Shown here piece by piece: positions 18,483 to 27,465 of a stretch of 64,000 nucleotides of DNA. Source of the stretch: Planctomycetota bacterium. GTDB lineage: Bacteria; Planctomycetota; UBA1135; UBA2386. Numbering within the stretch: position 1 is the first letter of the stretch; each line of letters begins with the position of its first letter. Under the pieces are notes generated by a model that did not search any database, had not been told where the DNA came from, and was given only the letters and a program-made list of their open reading frames with translations. The translations under genes were made by a program, and so were the position numbers. Location of the stretch: positions 2,011,501 to 2,075,500 of the forward strand of contig JADJWQ010000006.1 in the NCBI GenBank assembly GCA_016716265.1. The letters are read 5' to 3'.

Positions 18483-19133
18483 TCAGCCCCCGTGCGACAC
18501 CGGGCCGGACAGCTCGGTCGCCGCCGGTTCCGCGGCGGCCTCCGCGGGCCCCTCGTCGGGCGGCGGCGGCGCGGCCTCGACGGCCCTGGCCCGCGCGCCG
18601 TGACCCCGCGCCAGCGCGCCGAGCTCGAGATCGATCCAGTCGCGGAAGTCGCCGTCGCGGTCGAGACGGCGCGCGGCGATCAGCAACCGCCGGGCGCTCG
18701 ACGGGCGCTGCTGCAGGACGCGGATCCGCGCCAGCGCGAGGCGCGCGCGGAGCTCCCAGGGGTCGCGGCGCACCAGCCGGGCGAAACCCCGCTCGGCGCC
18801 GGCGATGTCGTCGCACATGAAGGCGACCGACGCCGCGCGGAAGCTCCGCTCGCGCTCGGCCTGCCGCCGCGGGCTGCGCCGCTGCCACTGCCCGTGCGCC
18901 AGCCGCACCACCTCGAACAGCGTCAGCCCCTGCATGCCGAGCAGGCTCGCGACGTACGGCCAGCCGGTCTCGCCGAACACGAAGCGCGAGACCAGCGCGA
19001 CGTCGCCGAGCACCCAGCTCGCGACCAGCAGCACGACCCCGCGGACGACCAACCCGCTGCCGAGATAGGCCCAGACCACGAGCTGCGCGGCCACGAACAG
19101 GCCGAGGTTGGCGAGCGTCGAGTCGGGGAACAT
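18483..19133 (-). CDS. Membrane protein with cytoplasmic helical-repeat domain
   Basis: 216 aa. Two or three membrane helices lie in residues 7-75 (LANLGLFVAAQLVVWAYLG, VVRGVVLLVASWVLGDVAL, GWPYVASLLGMQGLTLF), followed by a basic linker and TPR-like helices from about 95 to 180 (FRAASVAFMCDDIAGAERGFARLVRRDPWELRARLALARI). The tail is Pro/Ala/Glu-rich. Planctomycetes have similar small rhomboid-like or TPR membrane proteins, but I cannot assign a function. The promoter hexamer TACAAT lies 10 nt before the ATG. Confidence 0.75.
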   Translation of the reverse strand: MFPDSTLANLGLFVAAQLVVWAYLGSGLVVRGVVLLVASWVLGDVALVSRFVFGETGWPYVASLLGMQGLTLFEVVRLAHGQWQRRSPRRQAERERSFRAASVAFMCDDIAGAERGFARLVRRDPWELRARLALARIRVLQQRPSSARRLLIAARRLDRDGDFRDWIDLELGALARGHGARARAVEAAPPPPDEGPAEAAAEPAATELSGPVSHGG

Positions 19134-19143
19134 CGGCGGCCGG

Positions 19144-19149
19144 ATTGTA
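19144..19149 (-). promoter_or_regulatory. -10 element TACAAT
   Basis: On the minus strand TACAAT, one change from the sigma-70 consensus, ends 10 nt before the ATG at 19133. No Shine-Dalgarno is present. Confidence 0.5.
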
Positions 19150-19183
19150 GCGGCGCGCCGCGGCAGACCCTACATCGACGGGC

Positions 19184-19801
19184 ATGGCCGGGCCCGGCGC
19201 ACGTCGTCTCTACCTGCTGTTCACGCCGGCCGCCTGCAGTGGCGACCCTTGGTGGACGCTGCGCGAGGCGCTGCGCGGCGGCGTCGATCTCGTGCAGTGG
19301 CGGGTCAAGCAGCGCGACCCCGCCGGCCTGCGGCGGGCGCTCGCGTTGTGCACCGAGGCCGGCGTGCCGGTGATCGTCAACGACGACGTCGAGCTGGCGG
19401 TCGCGGCCGGCGCGGCCGGTGCGCACGTCGGCCAGGGCGACCTGCCGGCGGCCGCGGCGCGGGCGCTGCTCGGACCGGACCGCTGGCTCGGCGTGTCGAC
19501 CCACTCCACGGCCGAGATCGACGCGGCGCGCGCGGCCGGCGCCGACCACCTCGGCTTCGGCCCGCTGTTCCCGACTGCCACCAAGGGCTACACCGAGGGT
19601 CAGCCGCCGGGCGCACTGCGCGAGGCGGTCGTGCGGGCGACGCCGTTGCCGGTCTTCGCGATCGGCGGGATCTCGCCGGCCACCGTCGCGCGGGTGGTCG
19701 CCGAGGGGTGCCGGCGGATCGCGGTCAGCGCCGCGCTGCTGCAGGCGACCGACCCGGCCGGCGTGGCCCGGGCGCTGCGCGCCGCGCTGGCGACGACCTG
19801 A
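19184..19801 (+). CDS. thiE: Thiamine-phosphate synthase ThiE
   Basis: 205 aa TIM barrel. ThiE joins HMP-pyrophosphate and the thiazole phosphate to give thiamine phosphate. Family blocks: VDLVQWRVKQRD (beta 1-2), VPVIVNDDVELA (substrate Asp), GAHVGQGDLPAAAAR, LGVSTHSTAEI, ADHLGFGPLFPTATKG and PVFAIGGISPATV with phosphate-binding Gly. It stands alone, with no other thi gene nearby. TACATC 7 nt upstream of ATG may be its -10. Confidence 0.93.
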   Translation: MAGPGARRLYLLFTPAACSGDPWWTLREALRGGVDLVQWRVKQRDPAGLRRALALCTEAGVPVIVNDDVELAVAAGAAGAHVGQGDLPAAAARALLGPDRWLGVSTHSTAEIDAARAAGADHLGFGPLFPTATKGYTEGQPPGALREAVVRATPLPVFAIGGISPATVARVVAEGCRRIAVSAALLQATDPAGVARALRAALATT

Positions 19802-19816
19802 GCCCGGGCGAGCGGC

Positions 19817-20857
19817 TCACAGGATCAGCATCGCATCGCCGAAGCTGTAGAAGCGGTAGCCGGCGCGCACGGCCTCCGCGTAGATCGCGAGCGTCCGCTC
19901 GCGGCCGAGGAACGCGGCGACCAGCATCAGCAGGGTCGAGCCCGGCAGGTGGAAGTTGGTCAGCAGTGCGTCGACGACGCGGATCGGCCGGCCCGGGTGC
20001 AGGAACAGCGCCGTCTCGCCGCAGCGGGGCTCGACCAGCCCGCCGTCGACGGCGCAGGTCTCGAGCGTCCGGGTCGACGTGCTGCCCACCGCGACAACGC
20101 GCGCGCCGCGCTGCCGCACACCCGCGACGGCGGCGGCGACCGGCTCCGGCAGGTCGAACCACTCCGCGTGCATCGCGTGGTCCTCGACGCGCTCGACGCG
20201 GACCGGCGCGAAGGTCCCCTCGCCGACGTGCAGGGTCACGAACGCGCGCTCCACGCCGCGCTGCGCGAGCGCCTCGAACAGCCGCGGCGTGAAGTGCAGG
20301 CCGGCGGTCGGCGCGGCGACCGCGCCGGGCACGCGGGCGAACGTGGTCTGGTAGCGCGCACGGTCGGCGGCGGGATCCTCGCCGCCGTCGCGCTGGATGT
20401 ACGGAGGCAGCGGCGCCCGGCCGACCTCCTCGAGGACCGCCCCGAGGTCCCGCCCGGCGGGCGCCTCGAGCCGGAACCGCAGGACCCCGCCGCCGAGGTC
20501 GGCGAGCGGCACCATCGTCAGCCGGCCGCCCTCGAGCGGGATCCGCTCGCCCGTCCGGGCCTTGCGGGCCGGCCGCACGAAGCCGCGGCACAGCGGCCCG
20601 TCGCGATCGAGGATCAGCACCTCGACGCGGGCCCCGCTCGCCCGGCGGCCGAGCAGGCGGCAGGCGAGCACCTTGGTGTCGTTGAGCACCAACAGGTCAC
20701 CGGGCGCCAGCAGCTCCGGGAGATCGAGAATTCTCCGGTGGCTCAGTCGGTCTTGGGCCCGCTCGTAGACGAGCAGGCGCGCGGCGTCCCGCGGCTCGAC
20801 CGGCTGCGTCGCGATCTGCTCCTCGGGAAGCTCGAATCGGAAGTCCGAGACAAACAC
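19817..20857 (-). CDS. queA: S-adenosylmethionine:tRNA ribosyltransferase-isomerase QueA
   Basis: 346 aa, usual length. QueA moves the ribosyl part of SAM to preQ1 in tRNA, forming epoxyqueuosine, the substrate of QueG (2643-3761). Family motifs: FRFELPEEQIATQPVEPRDAARLLV at the N-terminus, LVLNDTKVLACRL, PPYIQRDGGEDPAADRARYQT, VAAPTAGLHFTP, FVTLHVGEGTFAPVR, LLTNFHLPGSTLLMLVAAF and YRFYSFGDAMLIL at the end. The start is a GTG at 20857 with TATAAG 11 nt upstream. Convergent with thiE. Confidence 0.96.
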   Translation of the reverse strand: MFVSDFRFELPEEQIATQPVEPRDAARLLVYERAQDRLSHRRILDLPELLAPGDLLVLNDTKVLACRLLGRRASGARVEVLILDRDGPLCRGFVRPARKARTGERIPLEGGRLTMVPLADLGGGVLRFRLEAPAGRDLGAVLEEVGRAPLPPYIQRDGGEDPAADRARYQTTFARVPGAVAAPTAGLHFTPRLFEALAQRGVERAFVTLHVGEGTFAPVRVERVEDHAMHAEWFDLPEPVAAAVAGVRQRGARVVAVGSTSTRTLETCAVDGGLVEPRCGETALFLHPGRPIRVVDALLTNFHLPGSTLLMLVAAFLGRERTLAIYAEAVRAGYRFYSFGDAMLIL

Positions 20858-20868
20858 GGCGGGCGATG

Positions 20869-20876
20869 CTTATAAA
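20869..20876. promoter_or_regulatory. Shared -10-like box of divergent queA and glycosyltransferase genes
   Basis: CTTATAAA reads TATAAG on the minus strand, ending 11 nt before queA, and TATAAA on the plus strand toward the operon at 20964. It is the most AT-rich spot in a 106-bp divergent region. Confidence 0.5.
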
Positions 20877-20963
20877 TGCCGGCTTCGGCCGTGTCACTCG
20901 CGCCACGGCCCCGGCAATCGTCTGCCGAATCCCCCCAACCGTGCCCCCATCGACGGCCCCTCG

Positions 20964-22466
20964 ATGCACGCCCTCGAGTCCTTCATCCAAGTCGCCTACG
21001 TCGCGCTCCTCGCGCCGCTGGCTCTGCTCGGGCTGCACCGCGGCTACCTGATCCTGCTGTGGCTGCGCTACCACAAGCGTGCGCCGCAGCCGGCCGCGAC
21101 GACAGACAACGACACTCCGACGGTGCTGATCCAGCTCCCGATCTTCAACGAGCGCTACGTCGCCGCGCGCCTCGTCGAGTCGGTCGCGAAGATGCGTCAC
21201 CCGCGCGACAAGCTGTGCATCCAGGTCCTCGACGACTCGACCGACGACACGACGGAGATCGTCGCACAGACGCTCCGCGCGTTGCCCGACGACCTGCGGA
21301 TCGAGCACATCCGCCGCGGCACGCGCGTCGGCTACAAGGCGGGCGCACTCGATCACGGCCTGACCGTCGACAAGAGCGAGTTCGTCGCGGTCTTCGACGC
21401 CGACTTCGTGCCGCCGGACGACTTCCTGGAGCGCACGCTGCCGTGGTTCGGGGACCCGAAGATCGGCATGGTCCAGACGCGCTGGGGGCACCTGAACCCG
21501 ACCGAGAGCCTGCTCACGGAGACGCAATCGACGCTGCTCGACGGCCACTTCCTGATCGAGCACGTCGCACGCTCGCGCGCCGGCTATTTCTTCAACTTCA
21601 ATGGCACGGGCGGGATCTTCCGCCGCCGCTGCATCGACGAGGCCGGCGGCTGGGAGCACGACACGATCACCGAGGACCTCGATCTGTCCTACCGAGCCCA
21701 GCTCGTCGGCTGGCGCTTCGCATACCTGCCGCACGTCGTCTGCCCGGCCGAGCTGCCGCCCGACATGAATGCGTTCCAGAGCCAGCAGTTCCGCTGGTCG
21801 AAGGGCGCGATCCAGGTCGGCCGCAAGCTGATCGCGCGCGTGCTGCAGTCGGAGATCGGCTTCCGCCGCAAGCTCGAGGCGGTGATCCACCTGTTCGGCA
21901 ACTTCGCGTTCCCGCTGATCCTCGGCATCGTGCTGCTCGGATTGCCATTGCAGCTCCTGCGGCTGTGGAACGAGACCGAGGTCGAGGGCTCGTTCATCGT
22001 GCTGGAGGCGTCGCCGTTGTTCGGCGCGACGATCAGCGTGTTCAGCTACTACGGCATCGCGTGCTGGTTGGGCGGTCGGCGCCGCGCGACACAGCTCCTC
22101 CGCGTGCCGTGGGTGGTCGCGATGGGCGCGACGATGTGCATCAACAGCACGGCAGCCGTCGTGTCGGCGTTCGACCGCGATCCGGGCGAGTTCGTGCGCA
22201 CACCGAAGCGCGCCGACTCGCGGCAGCGCAGCAACACGCTCTACCGCACGCGGCGCGGACTGCTGCCCTGGTTCGAGATGTCGCTCGCGGTGTGGGCCGC
22301 GATGACCTGCATCTCGGCGACCATCCTCGGCCTGCCGGCACCGGCGATCTTCCACGGCCTGTTCGCGGGCGGCCTGTTCTGGAGCGGCTGGTCGTCGCTC
22401 CAGGCCGATCGTGAGGCCCAACGCTCCGAGCCCGACGGCGACGTCGCGCTCTCCTCCGTCGGCTGA
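20964..22466 (+). CDS. Processive family 2 glycosyltransferase, membrane (cellulose synthase/CslA-like)
   Basis: 500 aa. An N-terminal helix (residues 10-35) is followed by a GT-A domain with LIQLPIFNERYV, VLDDSTDDT, VFDADFVPPDDFLE, TITEDLDLSYR and QQFRWSKG, i.e. D, DxD, TED and QxxRW, the signature of processive beta-glycosyltransferases. Four or so C-terminal helices follow. The likely product is a beta-linked glucan or mannan passed through the membrane; the sugar cannot be told. First gene of an operon with the propeller lipoprotein (7 nt) and the SLC13 carrier. Confidence 0.92.
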   Translation: MHALESFIQVAYVALLAPLALLGLHRGYLILLWLRYHKRAPQPAATTDNDTPTVLIQLPIFNERYVAARLVESVAKMRHPRDKLCIQVLDDSTDDTTEIVAQTLRALPDDLRIEHIRRGTRVGYKAGALDHGLTVDKSEFVAVFDADFVPPDDFLERTLPWFGDPKIGMVQTRWGHLNPTESLLTETQSTLLDGHFLIEHVARSRAGYFFNFNGTGGIFRRRCIDEAGGWEHDTITEDLDLSYRAQLVGWRFAYLPHVVCPAELPPDMNAFQSQQFRWSKGAIQVGRKLIARVLQSEIGFRRKLEAVIHLFGNFAFPLILGIVLLGLPLQLLRLWNETEVEGSFIVLEASPLFGATISVFSYYGIACWLGGRRRATQLLRVPWVVAMGATMCINSTAAVVSAFDRDPGEFVRTPKRADSRQRSNTLYRTRRGLLPWFEMSLAVWAAMTCISATILGLPAPAIFHGLFAGGLFWSGWSSLQADREAQRSEPDGDVALSSVG

Positions 22467-22472
22467 TCGCCC

Positions 22473-23981
22473 GTGGCCGGCGCGCGCGCACGGGCCGGCG
22501 TCGCGCGACGCCGGGGAGGTCTCCTGCTGCTCGGCTCGCTCGCCGCGTGCAGCGGGGGCTCCGGCGGGCTGCCGCTGCCGTCCGATTCGCTGCCGGCGGA
22601 GATGGTGTTCGTCCGCTCGCGTATCGGGCAGCGCTTCAGCGGGACCGACATCCGGCGCGCCGACGCACGCGGGCTCGACACGCGTCGCGTTCTCGACCGC
22701 AGCGGCATCGAGAGCGACGTCCGCGTGCACCCGGACGGCAATCGGCTCGTGTTCGCACGCCAGACGCGCAACGGCGACCCGGCATCGAGCGAGATCTTCG
22801 TCGCGACGCTCGACGGCAGCGCGCCCGAGCTGCGCGTGACCGTCGACAACGAGCTCGACGAGGCGCCCTGCTGGTCGCCACAGGGCGACTTCATCGTGTT
22901 CGCGTCCGAGCGGCTCGGCAGCGGTCGGCGGCTGTTCCGGGTGCGGCCGGACGGCACCGACGCCGCCGTGCTCGCCGACGACGGCGCCGATCAGACCGAC
23001 CCCGACTGGTCGGCGAGCGACGGCCGCATCGTGTTCTCGCGCCGCGGCGCGGACCGCCGCGAGCTGTGGCTCCTCGATCCCGTGCTGCGGCGCACCGCGG
23101 CGCTGACGACCGGCGGCGCCGGCATCGCCGCGACCCGCGAGCCCGGCGACGTCGAGCCGGCCTGGTCGCCAGACGGGCGCGCGGCGCTGTTCCGCCGCGT
23201 GCTGACCGACACCGCCTCGCAGCTGTGCGCGGTCGACGTCGCCACCGGCGCGGTGACCGAGCTCACCGCGCTCGACGCTGGCATCGACCTCGCCAACCCG
23301 CGCTGGTCGCCGCACCAGGACCGCGTGTTCTTCGCCGCCGACCGGCCGGCGATCGGCATCGACGGGCTCCGGCTGTGGACCGCGCGCCCGGACGGCTCCG
23401 ACGCCTGGCTGATCTACGCCGACCGGCGCGACGACTACCTCGGCTTCGACGTGCTGCCCGCGATGCGGCCCGCCGACGCGCGCGCGATCGAGAGCGAGGC
23501 GGCGGACCTCGGCGCCGCCCGGATCGAGAACGGCCTGGGCCGGCCCTCCCGCGGCGCGGTCGACTTCGTGCTCGAGCGGGACGGCGTCGTGTTCGGCCTC
23601 GCGACGGCGGCGTCGGGCAGCCGCGAGATCGCGGGCCTCGACTTCCGCGTGCCGCTGCAGGTCGCGGACCCGAACGACGTGCTGGTCGTCGAGGTCAGCG
23701 TGACCGCCGCGGTCACCGAACCCGGGCCCGGCGACCTGCTGCGGATCGCGATCCGCAACAACGCCGAGAACCGCAACGACACCGTCGCCGAGCTGACGCC
23801 CGACGGCTCGCTGCAGACCGTCGCCTTCCCCGTCACCGGTCTCGCCTACCTCGACCGCGACCGCAACTTCGGCGTGACGGTCGTCGCGGACAAGGCCGGC
23901 ACGCGGCCGGGCGAGCTCTGGATCGACCACGTCGGCCTGCGCGTCGGGCGCGCGGTCGCGACCCCGTCCGAGCGCCGATGA
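22473..23981 (+). CDS. TolB-like beta-propeller lipoprotein
   Basis: 502 aa from a GTG at 22473. The signal ends in a lipobox (LLLLGSLAAC). Residues 40-330 hold PD40/TolB-type blades, each with a W-S-P or D-W-S-A block (APCWSPQGDFIVFASE, DPDWSASDGRIVFSRRG, EPAWSPDGRAALFRR, NPRWSPHQDRVFFAA). The last 170 residues form a separate beta-rich domain (EIAGLDFRVPLQVADPNDVLVVEVSVTAA). It probably binds protein or glycan at the outer or inner membrane; the operon position suggests a link with the polysaccharide made by its neighbour. Confidence 0.88.
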   Translation: MAGARARAGVARRRGGLLLLGSLAACSGGSGGLPLPSDSLPAEMVFVRSRIGQRFSGTDIRRADARGLDTRRVLDRSGIESDVRVHPDGNRLVFARQTRNGDPASSEIFVATLDGSAPELRVTVDNELDEAPCWSPQGDFIVFASERLGSGRRLFRVRPDGTDAAVLADDGADQTDPDWSASDGRIVFSRRGADRRELWLLDPVLRRTAALTTGGAGIAATREPGDVEPAWSPDGRAALFRRVLTDTASQLCAVDVATGAVTELTALDAGIDLANPRWSPHQDRVFFAADRPAIGIDGLRLWTARPDGSDAWLIYADRRDDYLGFDVLPAMRPADARAIESEAADLGAARIENGLGRPSRGAVDFVLERDGVVFGLATAASGSREIAGLDFRVPLQVADPNDVLVVEVSVTAAVTEPGPGDLLRIAIRNNAENRNDTVAELTPDGSLQTVAFPVTGLAYLDRDRNFGVTVVADKAGTRPGELWIDHVGLRVGRAVATPSERR

Positions 23982-25372
23982 GCACGCCCGGGATGCGGCA
24001 GCGGATCGGCTTCCCGGCGGGGCCGTCACTCGCGCTCGCCACCGGGATCGTCGCGTGGCTCGCCGGCCTCGCGCCCGCCGCGTGCTGGACCGCCGCGGTC
24101 ACGGTCCTCTGCGCCGTGTGGTGGCTGACCGAGGCGATCCCGATCCCCGCGACGTCGCTGATCCCGTTCGCGGCCTTCCCCCTGCTCGGCGTGCTCGACC
24201 ACGCGGAGGTCGCGCACGCCTACGGCCACCACCTGGTGCTGCTGCTCTTCGGCGGCTTCGTGCTGTCGCAGGCGATCGAGCGCTGCGGCGCCCACCGCCG
24301 GCTCGCGCTCGGCATGGTGCGCGCGTTCGGGCGGCTCGGGCGGCGCGGGCTCGTGCTCGGCTTCATGGCCGCGACCGCCGCCTGCTCGATGTGGATCTCG
24401 AACACCGCGACGGTGCTGATGATCCTGCCGGTCGCCAGCGCGCTGCTCGCGCGCGAAGACCAGGCCGACCTGCGCGCGCCGCTGCTGCTCGGCATCGCCT
24501 ACGCGGGCAGCATCGGCGGCATCGGCACGCCGATCGGGACGCCGCCGAACGCGACGTTCATGGCGATCTACGAGGAGCACACGAAGCAGGCCGTCTCGTT
24601 CGTCGAGTGGATGCGCTGGGGGGTGCCCACGGTCGCCGTGCTGGTGCCGATCGCGTGGCTCCTGCTCGTGCGCCGCGTCGCGCCCGGCGCCGTCGCGCGG
24701 TTGCCGCACCCCGGCCCCTGGCGGACCTCGGAGGTCCGCGTGCTCGCGCTGTGCTCGGTGACGGCAATGTTGTGGATCACCCGGGAGGCGCCGTTCCTCG
24801 CCGGCGGCTGGAGCGCGTGGTTCGACATCGCCTCGGCCGGCGACGAGACCGTCGCCCTCGCGGCGGTGTGCGCCGCGTTCGTCATCCCGAGCGGCGACCG
24901 GAGCGGCGAGCGCCTGCTCGACTGGGAGTCGGCGGCGCGCATCCCCTGGGGGCTCCTGCTGCTGTTCGCGGGCGGCATCGCGATCGCGATGGCGTTCGGA
25001 AAATCGGGCCTGTCCGCGACGATCGGTGCCGCACTCCGCAGCGCGGCCAGCTGGCCGGCGCCGGTGCTGGTCGGCACGCTCGCGCTCGGCGTGACGTTCC
25101 TGACCGAGGTGACCAGCAATACCGCGACCACCGTGCTGCTGATGCCGATCCTCGCCGGCGCCGCGCTGCAGGCCGGCCAGGAGCCGCGCCTGATGATGGT
25201 GCCCGCAGCGATGAGCGCGAGCTGCGCATTCATGCTGCCGGTCGCGACGGCGCCGAACGCGATCGTGTTCGGCACCGGCCAGGTGCCGATCACGCGGATG
25301 GCGCGCGAGGGGCTCTGGCTCAATCTCGCGGGCGCCGCCGTGATCACCGCGGTCACGCTGCTGCTGGTGTGA
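23978..25372 (+). CDS. SLC13/DASS-family sodium-coupled anion carrier
   Basis: 464 aa, ATG overlapping the previous stop (ATGA). About eleven hydrophobic segments. Two SNT motifs, WISNTATVLMILPV and TSNTATTVLLMPI, and the paired loops GTPIGTPPNATFM and VATAPNAIVFGTG mark the inverted repeat halves of the family. Members import dicarboxylates, citrate or sulfate with Na+; the substrate is not clear from sequence. Ends the 20964-25372 operon and is followed by a hairpin. Confidence 0.93.
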   Translation: MSTPGMRQRIGFPAGPSLALATGIVAWLAGLAPAACWTAAVTVLCAVWWLTEAIPIPATSLIPFAAFPLLGVLDHAEVAHAYGHHLVLLLFGGFVLSQAIERCGAHRRLALGMVRAFGRLGRRGLVLGFMAATAACSMWISNTATVLMILPVASALLAREDQADLRAPLLLGIAYAGSIGGIGTPIGTPPNATFMAIYEEHTKQAVSFVEWMRWGVPTVAVLVPIAWLLLVRRVAPGAVARLPHPGPWRTSEVRVLALCSVTAMLWITREAPFLAGGWSAWFDIASAGDETVALAAVCAAFVIPSGDRSGERLLDWESAARIPWGLLLLFAGGIAIAMAFGKSGLSATIGAALRSAASWPAPVLVGTLALGVTFLTEVTSNTATTVLLMPILAGAALQAGQEPRLMMVPAAMSASCAFMLPVATAPNAIVFGTGQVPITRMAREGLWLNLAGAAVITAVTLLLV

Positions 25373-25392
25373 GCCCCGGACTGCACGGAGCA

Positions 25393-25421
25393 GCGCGCGG
25401 TCGGCAATCCTGACCGCGCGC
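25393..25421 (+). terminator. Hairpin after the SLC13 gene
   Basis: A 10-bp perfect stem (25393-25402 with 25412-25421) and 9-nt loop, 20 nt after the stop. No T run follows. It closes the operon at 20964-25372. Confidence 0.55.
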
Positions 25422-25613
25422 GGCGCGCGGCACCTGTCAGCCTGACAGCCCGCGGGCGCGTGGCTCGCGTGCTGCGGCGAGCGCAGGCCCGCTGGCAGGC
25501 GCGCGATCCAGCCGACGCCGCTCGCCGGGACCGGATCGGCACACCCATTGCCTGGGGCCCGACGACGGAGCCGACCGGGCTCCGGACCCCGTATCCCGAG
25601 GAGGCATTCCAAC

Positions 25614-26051
25614 ATGACCATGTCCCTGACCACGCTGCGCCGCCGTCCGCTCACGTCCGTGTTCGACGAGATGTTCGACGAGCTGATGGCGCCCTTCCTG
25701 TCGAACGAGCGCCGCGGTGCGAACACGCCGGCGATGAACATCGTCGAGACGAGCGACTCCTACCGGCTCGCCTTCGAGCTGCCGGGGGTCAAGATGGAGG
25801 ACGTCTCGGTGCAGGTCGACGAGGGCCAGCTCGTCGTCAGCGCCGAGCGCCGGCTGGAGACCGAGAAGCGCGAGGGCGACAACTACCACCGCGTCGAGCA
25901 CCGCTACGGCCGCTTCGCGCGCAGCATCTCGCTGCCGAAGGACGTGCAGGCGGACCGCGTCGACGCGGTCTATCGCGACGGCGTGCTGACGGTGACGCTG
26001 AAGAAGCAGGAGCCGTCGGCCGCGCGCCACATCGAGATCCGCGCCGAGTGA
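25614..26051 (+). CDS. Small heat-shock protein, Hsp20/alpha-crystallin family
   Basis: 145 aa; start chosen for the strong GAGGAGG ribosome site 8 nt upstream. The alpha-crystallin domain (about 40-138) runs from NIVETSDSYRLAFELPGVKMEDVSVQVDEG to DGVLTVTLKKQE, with the conserved G-V-L block. A C-terminal I-x-I motif (IEI) is present. Such proteins bind unfolding proteins without ATP and form oligomers. The N-terminal part (FDEMFDELMAPF) is typical of class A bacterial members. It stands alone and I see no heat-shock inverted repeat (CIRCE). Confidence 0.96.
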   Translation: MTMSLTTLRRRPLTSVFDEMFDELMAPFLSNERRGANTPAMNIVETSDSYRLAFELPGVKMEDVSVQVDEGQLVVSAERRLETEKREGDNYHRVEHRYGRFARSISLPKDVQADRVDAVYRDGVLTVTLKKQEPSAARHIEIRAE

Positions 26052-26137
26052 CCGGCGCGGGTCACGCACCACGGGGAGGCGGGAGCCCGCTCCGCAGGGA
26101 CCGGGCCGATCGGGCGTGACTGGGGGGGAGCAGGGTC

Positions 26138-26143
26138 TATCCT
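26138..26143 (+). promoter_or_regulatory. Promoter before the GT2/DUF2304 pair
   Basis: TATCCT with a TTGACA-like GTGACT (26116-26121) 16 nt before it. The start codon is 31 nt further on, with no ribosome site. Confidence 0.5.
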
Positions 26144-26174
26144 GTGCCACACTGCCCGCGCCCGAGCCCGCCCC

Positions 26175-26960
26175 GTGCCCCCCTCCACCCTGGTCCTGAT
26201 CCCGGCCTGCAACGAGTCCGAGAGCATCGGGCCGGTGCTGGCGGGCGTGCGCCGCGAGCTGCCCGACGCCGATCTGCTGGTGGTCGACGACGGCAGCAGC
26301 GACGACACCGCGCACGTCGTGCGCGCGCACGGCGGGCGCGTTCTGCACCATCCGTTCAACCTCGGCTACGGAGCCGCGCTGCAGACCGGCTACCATTACG
26401 CGCGGCAGCACGGCTACGAGCTCCTCGTGCAGCTCGACGCGGACGGCCAGCACGACCCCGGCTCGCTGCCGGCGCTGCTCGCGCCGCTCCAGCCCGACGC
26501 CAGCGGGACACCCGCCGCCGATCTGGTGGTCGGCTCGCGCTACCGCAGCGGCACGCCACCGCCGACCAGCCGGCTGCGCCGCTTCGGCTCGCTGGTGTTC
26601 TCGTGGCTCGTGACGCGCTGGACCGGCTACCACATCACCGATCCGACCTCCGGCTTCCAGGCGATGAACGCGCGGGCGCTCGACCACCTGACGCTCGACC
26701 ACTTCCCCGAGGACTACCCCGACGCGGACGTGTTGATCACGCTGGCGCGCGCCGGGCTGCGGCTGGTCGAGGTGCCGGTGCGCATGCACCCGCGTCTGAA
26801 GGGTGTCAGCATGCACCGCGGCGGTCGCGCCGCCTACTACGCCTACAAGATGCTCCTCAATCTGGCGCTGCTGCCGTGGCGTCGCACCTCGCCGTTCCGC
26901 GCGGGCCGCGCCCTGGCGGCATCGCGCGGGCGCGGTGACCGAAGAGGCTCCGCTGCATGA
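26175..26960 (+). CDS. Family 2 glycosyltransferase (dolichyl-phosphate mannose synthase-like)
   Basis: 261 aa from GTG 26175, the only in-frame start after the promoter. GT-A fold: TLVLIPACNESESIGPVL, LLVVDDGSSDDTA, NLGYGAALQTGY, LLVQLDADGQHDP, DLVVGSRYRSG, and TDPTSGFQAMN in the acceptor loop. Members move a sugar from a nucleotide to a polyprenyl phosphate or to a protein or lipid at the inner face of the membrane. The next gene encodes a DUF2304 protein whose ATG overlaps this stop, a pairing seen in many bacteria; the DUF2304 protein probably anchors the enzyme. Confidence 0.92.
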   Translation: MPPSTLVLIPACNESESIGPVLAGVRRELPDADLLVVDDGSSDDTAHVVRAHGGRVLHHPFNLGYGAALQTGYHYARQHGYELLVQLDADGQHDPGSLPALLAPLQPDASGTPAADLVVGSRYRSGTPPPTSRLRRFGSLVFSWLVTRWTGYHITDPTSGFQAMNARALDHLTLDHFPEDYPDADVLITLARAGLRLVEVPVRMHPRLKGVSMHRGGRAAYYAYKMLLNLALLPWRRTSPFRAGRALAASRGRGDRRGSAA

Positions 26961-27454
26961 CCGGCATCGGCGCCCTGCCATCGGCCCTCGCGAATCTCGC
27001 CGAGCTGGCCGCTGATGAGCAGAACCGTGCATTGCTGGCGCGCCAACGCGTCGTGGCATTCGTGCTGGCGCTCGCGATGCTCGTCGTCGTCCTCGAGCTG
27101 GTGCGGCGCCGCAAGCTGCGCGAGGAGTACACGCTGCTGTGGACCGGCACCGCCCTCGGCCTGATCGTGCTGGCCTGGCACGACTCGCTGCTCGACGCGT
27201 TCGCCGGTCTGGTCGGCGCCGCCGCATCGACCAGCGCGCTGTTCTTCGGCGCGATCGTGTTCCTGATGCTCGTCAGCCTGCAGTTCTCCGTGCGGCTGTC
27301 GAAGCTCACGTTCCGCAACCGCATGCTGAGCCAGCGCGTCGCATTGCTCGAGCGCGAGCTCACCGATCTGCGCGAACGCCAGGACCGCCACCTTCGCACC
27401 CATCGCGACGAGCCGCCCGCGGACGGACCGCACGATCCGCCGAAGGCCGACTGA
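26957..27454 (+). CDS. DUF2304 membrane protein
   Basis: 165 aa, ATG overlapping the GT2 stop. Three hydrophobic helices (VVAFVLALAMLVVVLELV, EYTLLWTGTALGLIVLAW, STSALFFGAIVFLMLVSLQF), then a coiled coil (NRMLSQRVALLERELTDLRERQDRH) and a polar tail, the typical DUF2304 layout including the REEYTLLW block. Function unproven; the fixed link with GT2 genes suggests a membrane partner of the glycosyltransferase. Confidence 0.9.
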   Translation: MTGIGALPSALANLAELAADEQNRALLARQRVVAFVLALAMLVVVLELVRRRKLREEYTLLWTGTALGLIVLAWHDSLLDAFAGLVGAAASTSALFFGAIVFLMLVSLQFSVRLSKLTFRNRMLSQRVALLERELTDLRERQDRHLRTHRDEPPADGPHDPPKAD

Positions 27455-27465
27455 CGCACCGCTCG

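Noticed and set aside
20964..22466. Calling the glycosyltransferase cellulose synthase BcsA
   Set aside because: It lacks a PilZ domain and bcsB/C partners; the length and layout fit the smaller CslA-like group, so only the class is named.
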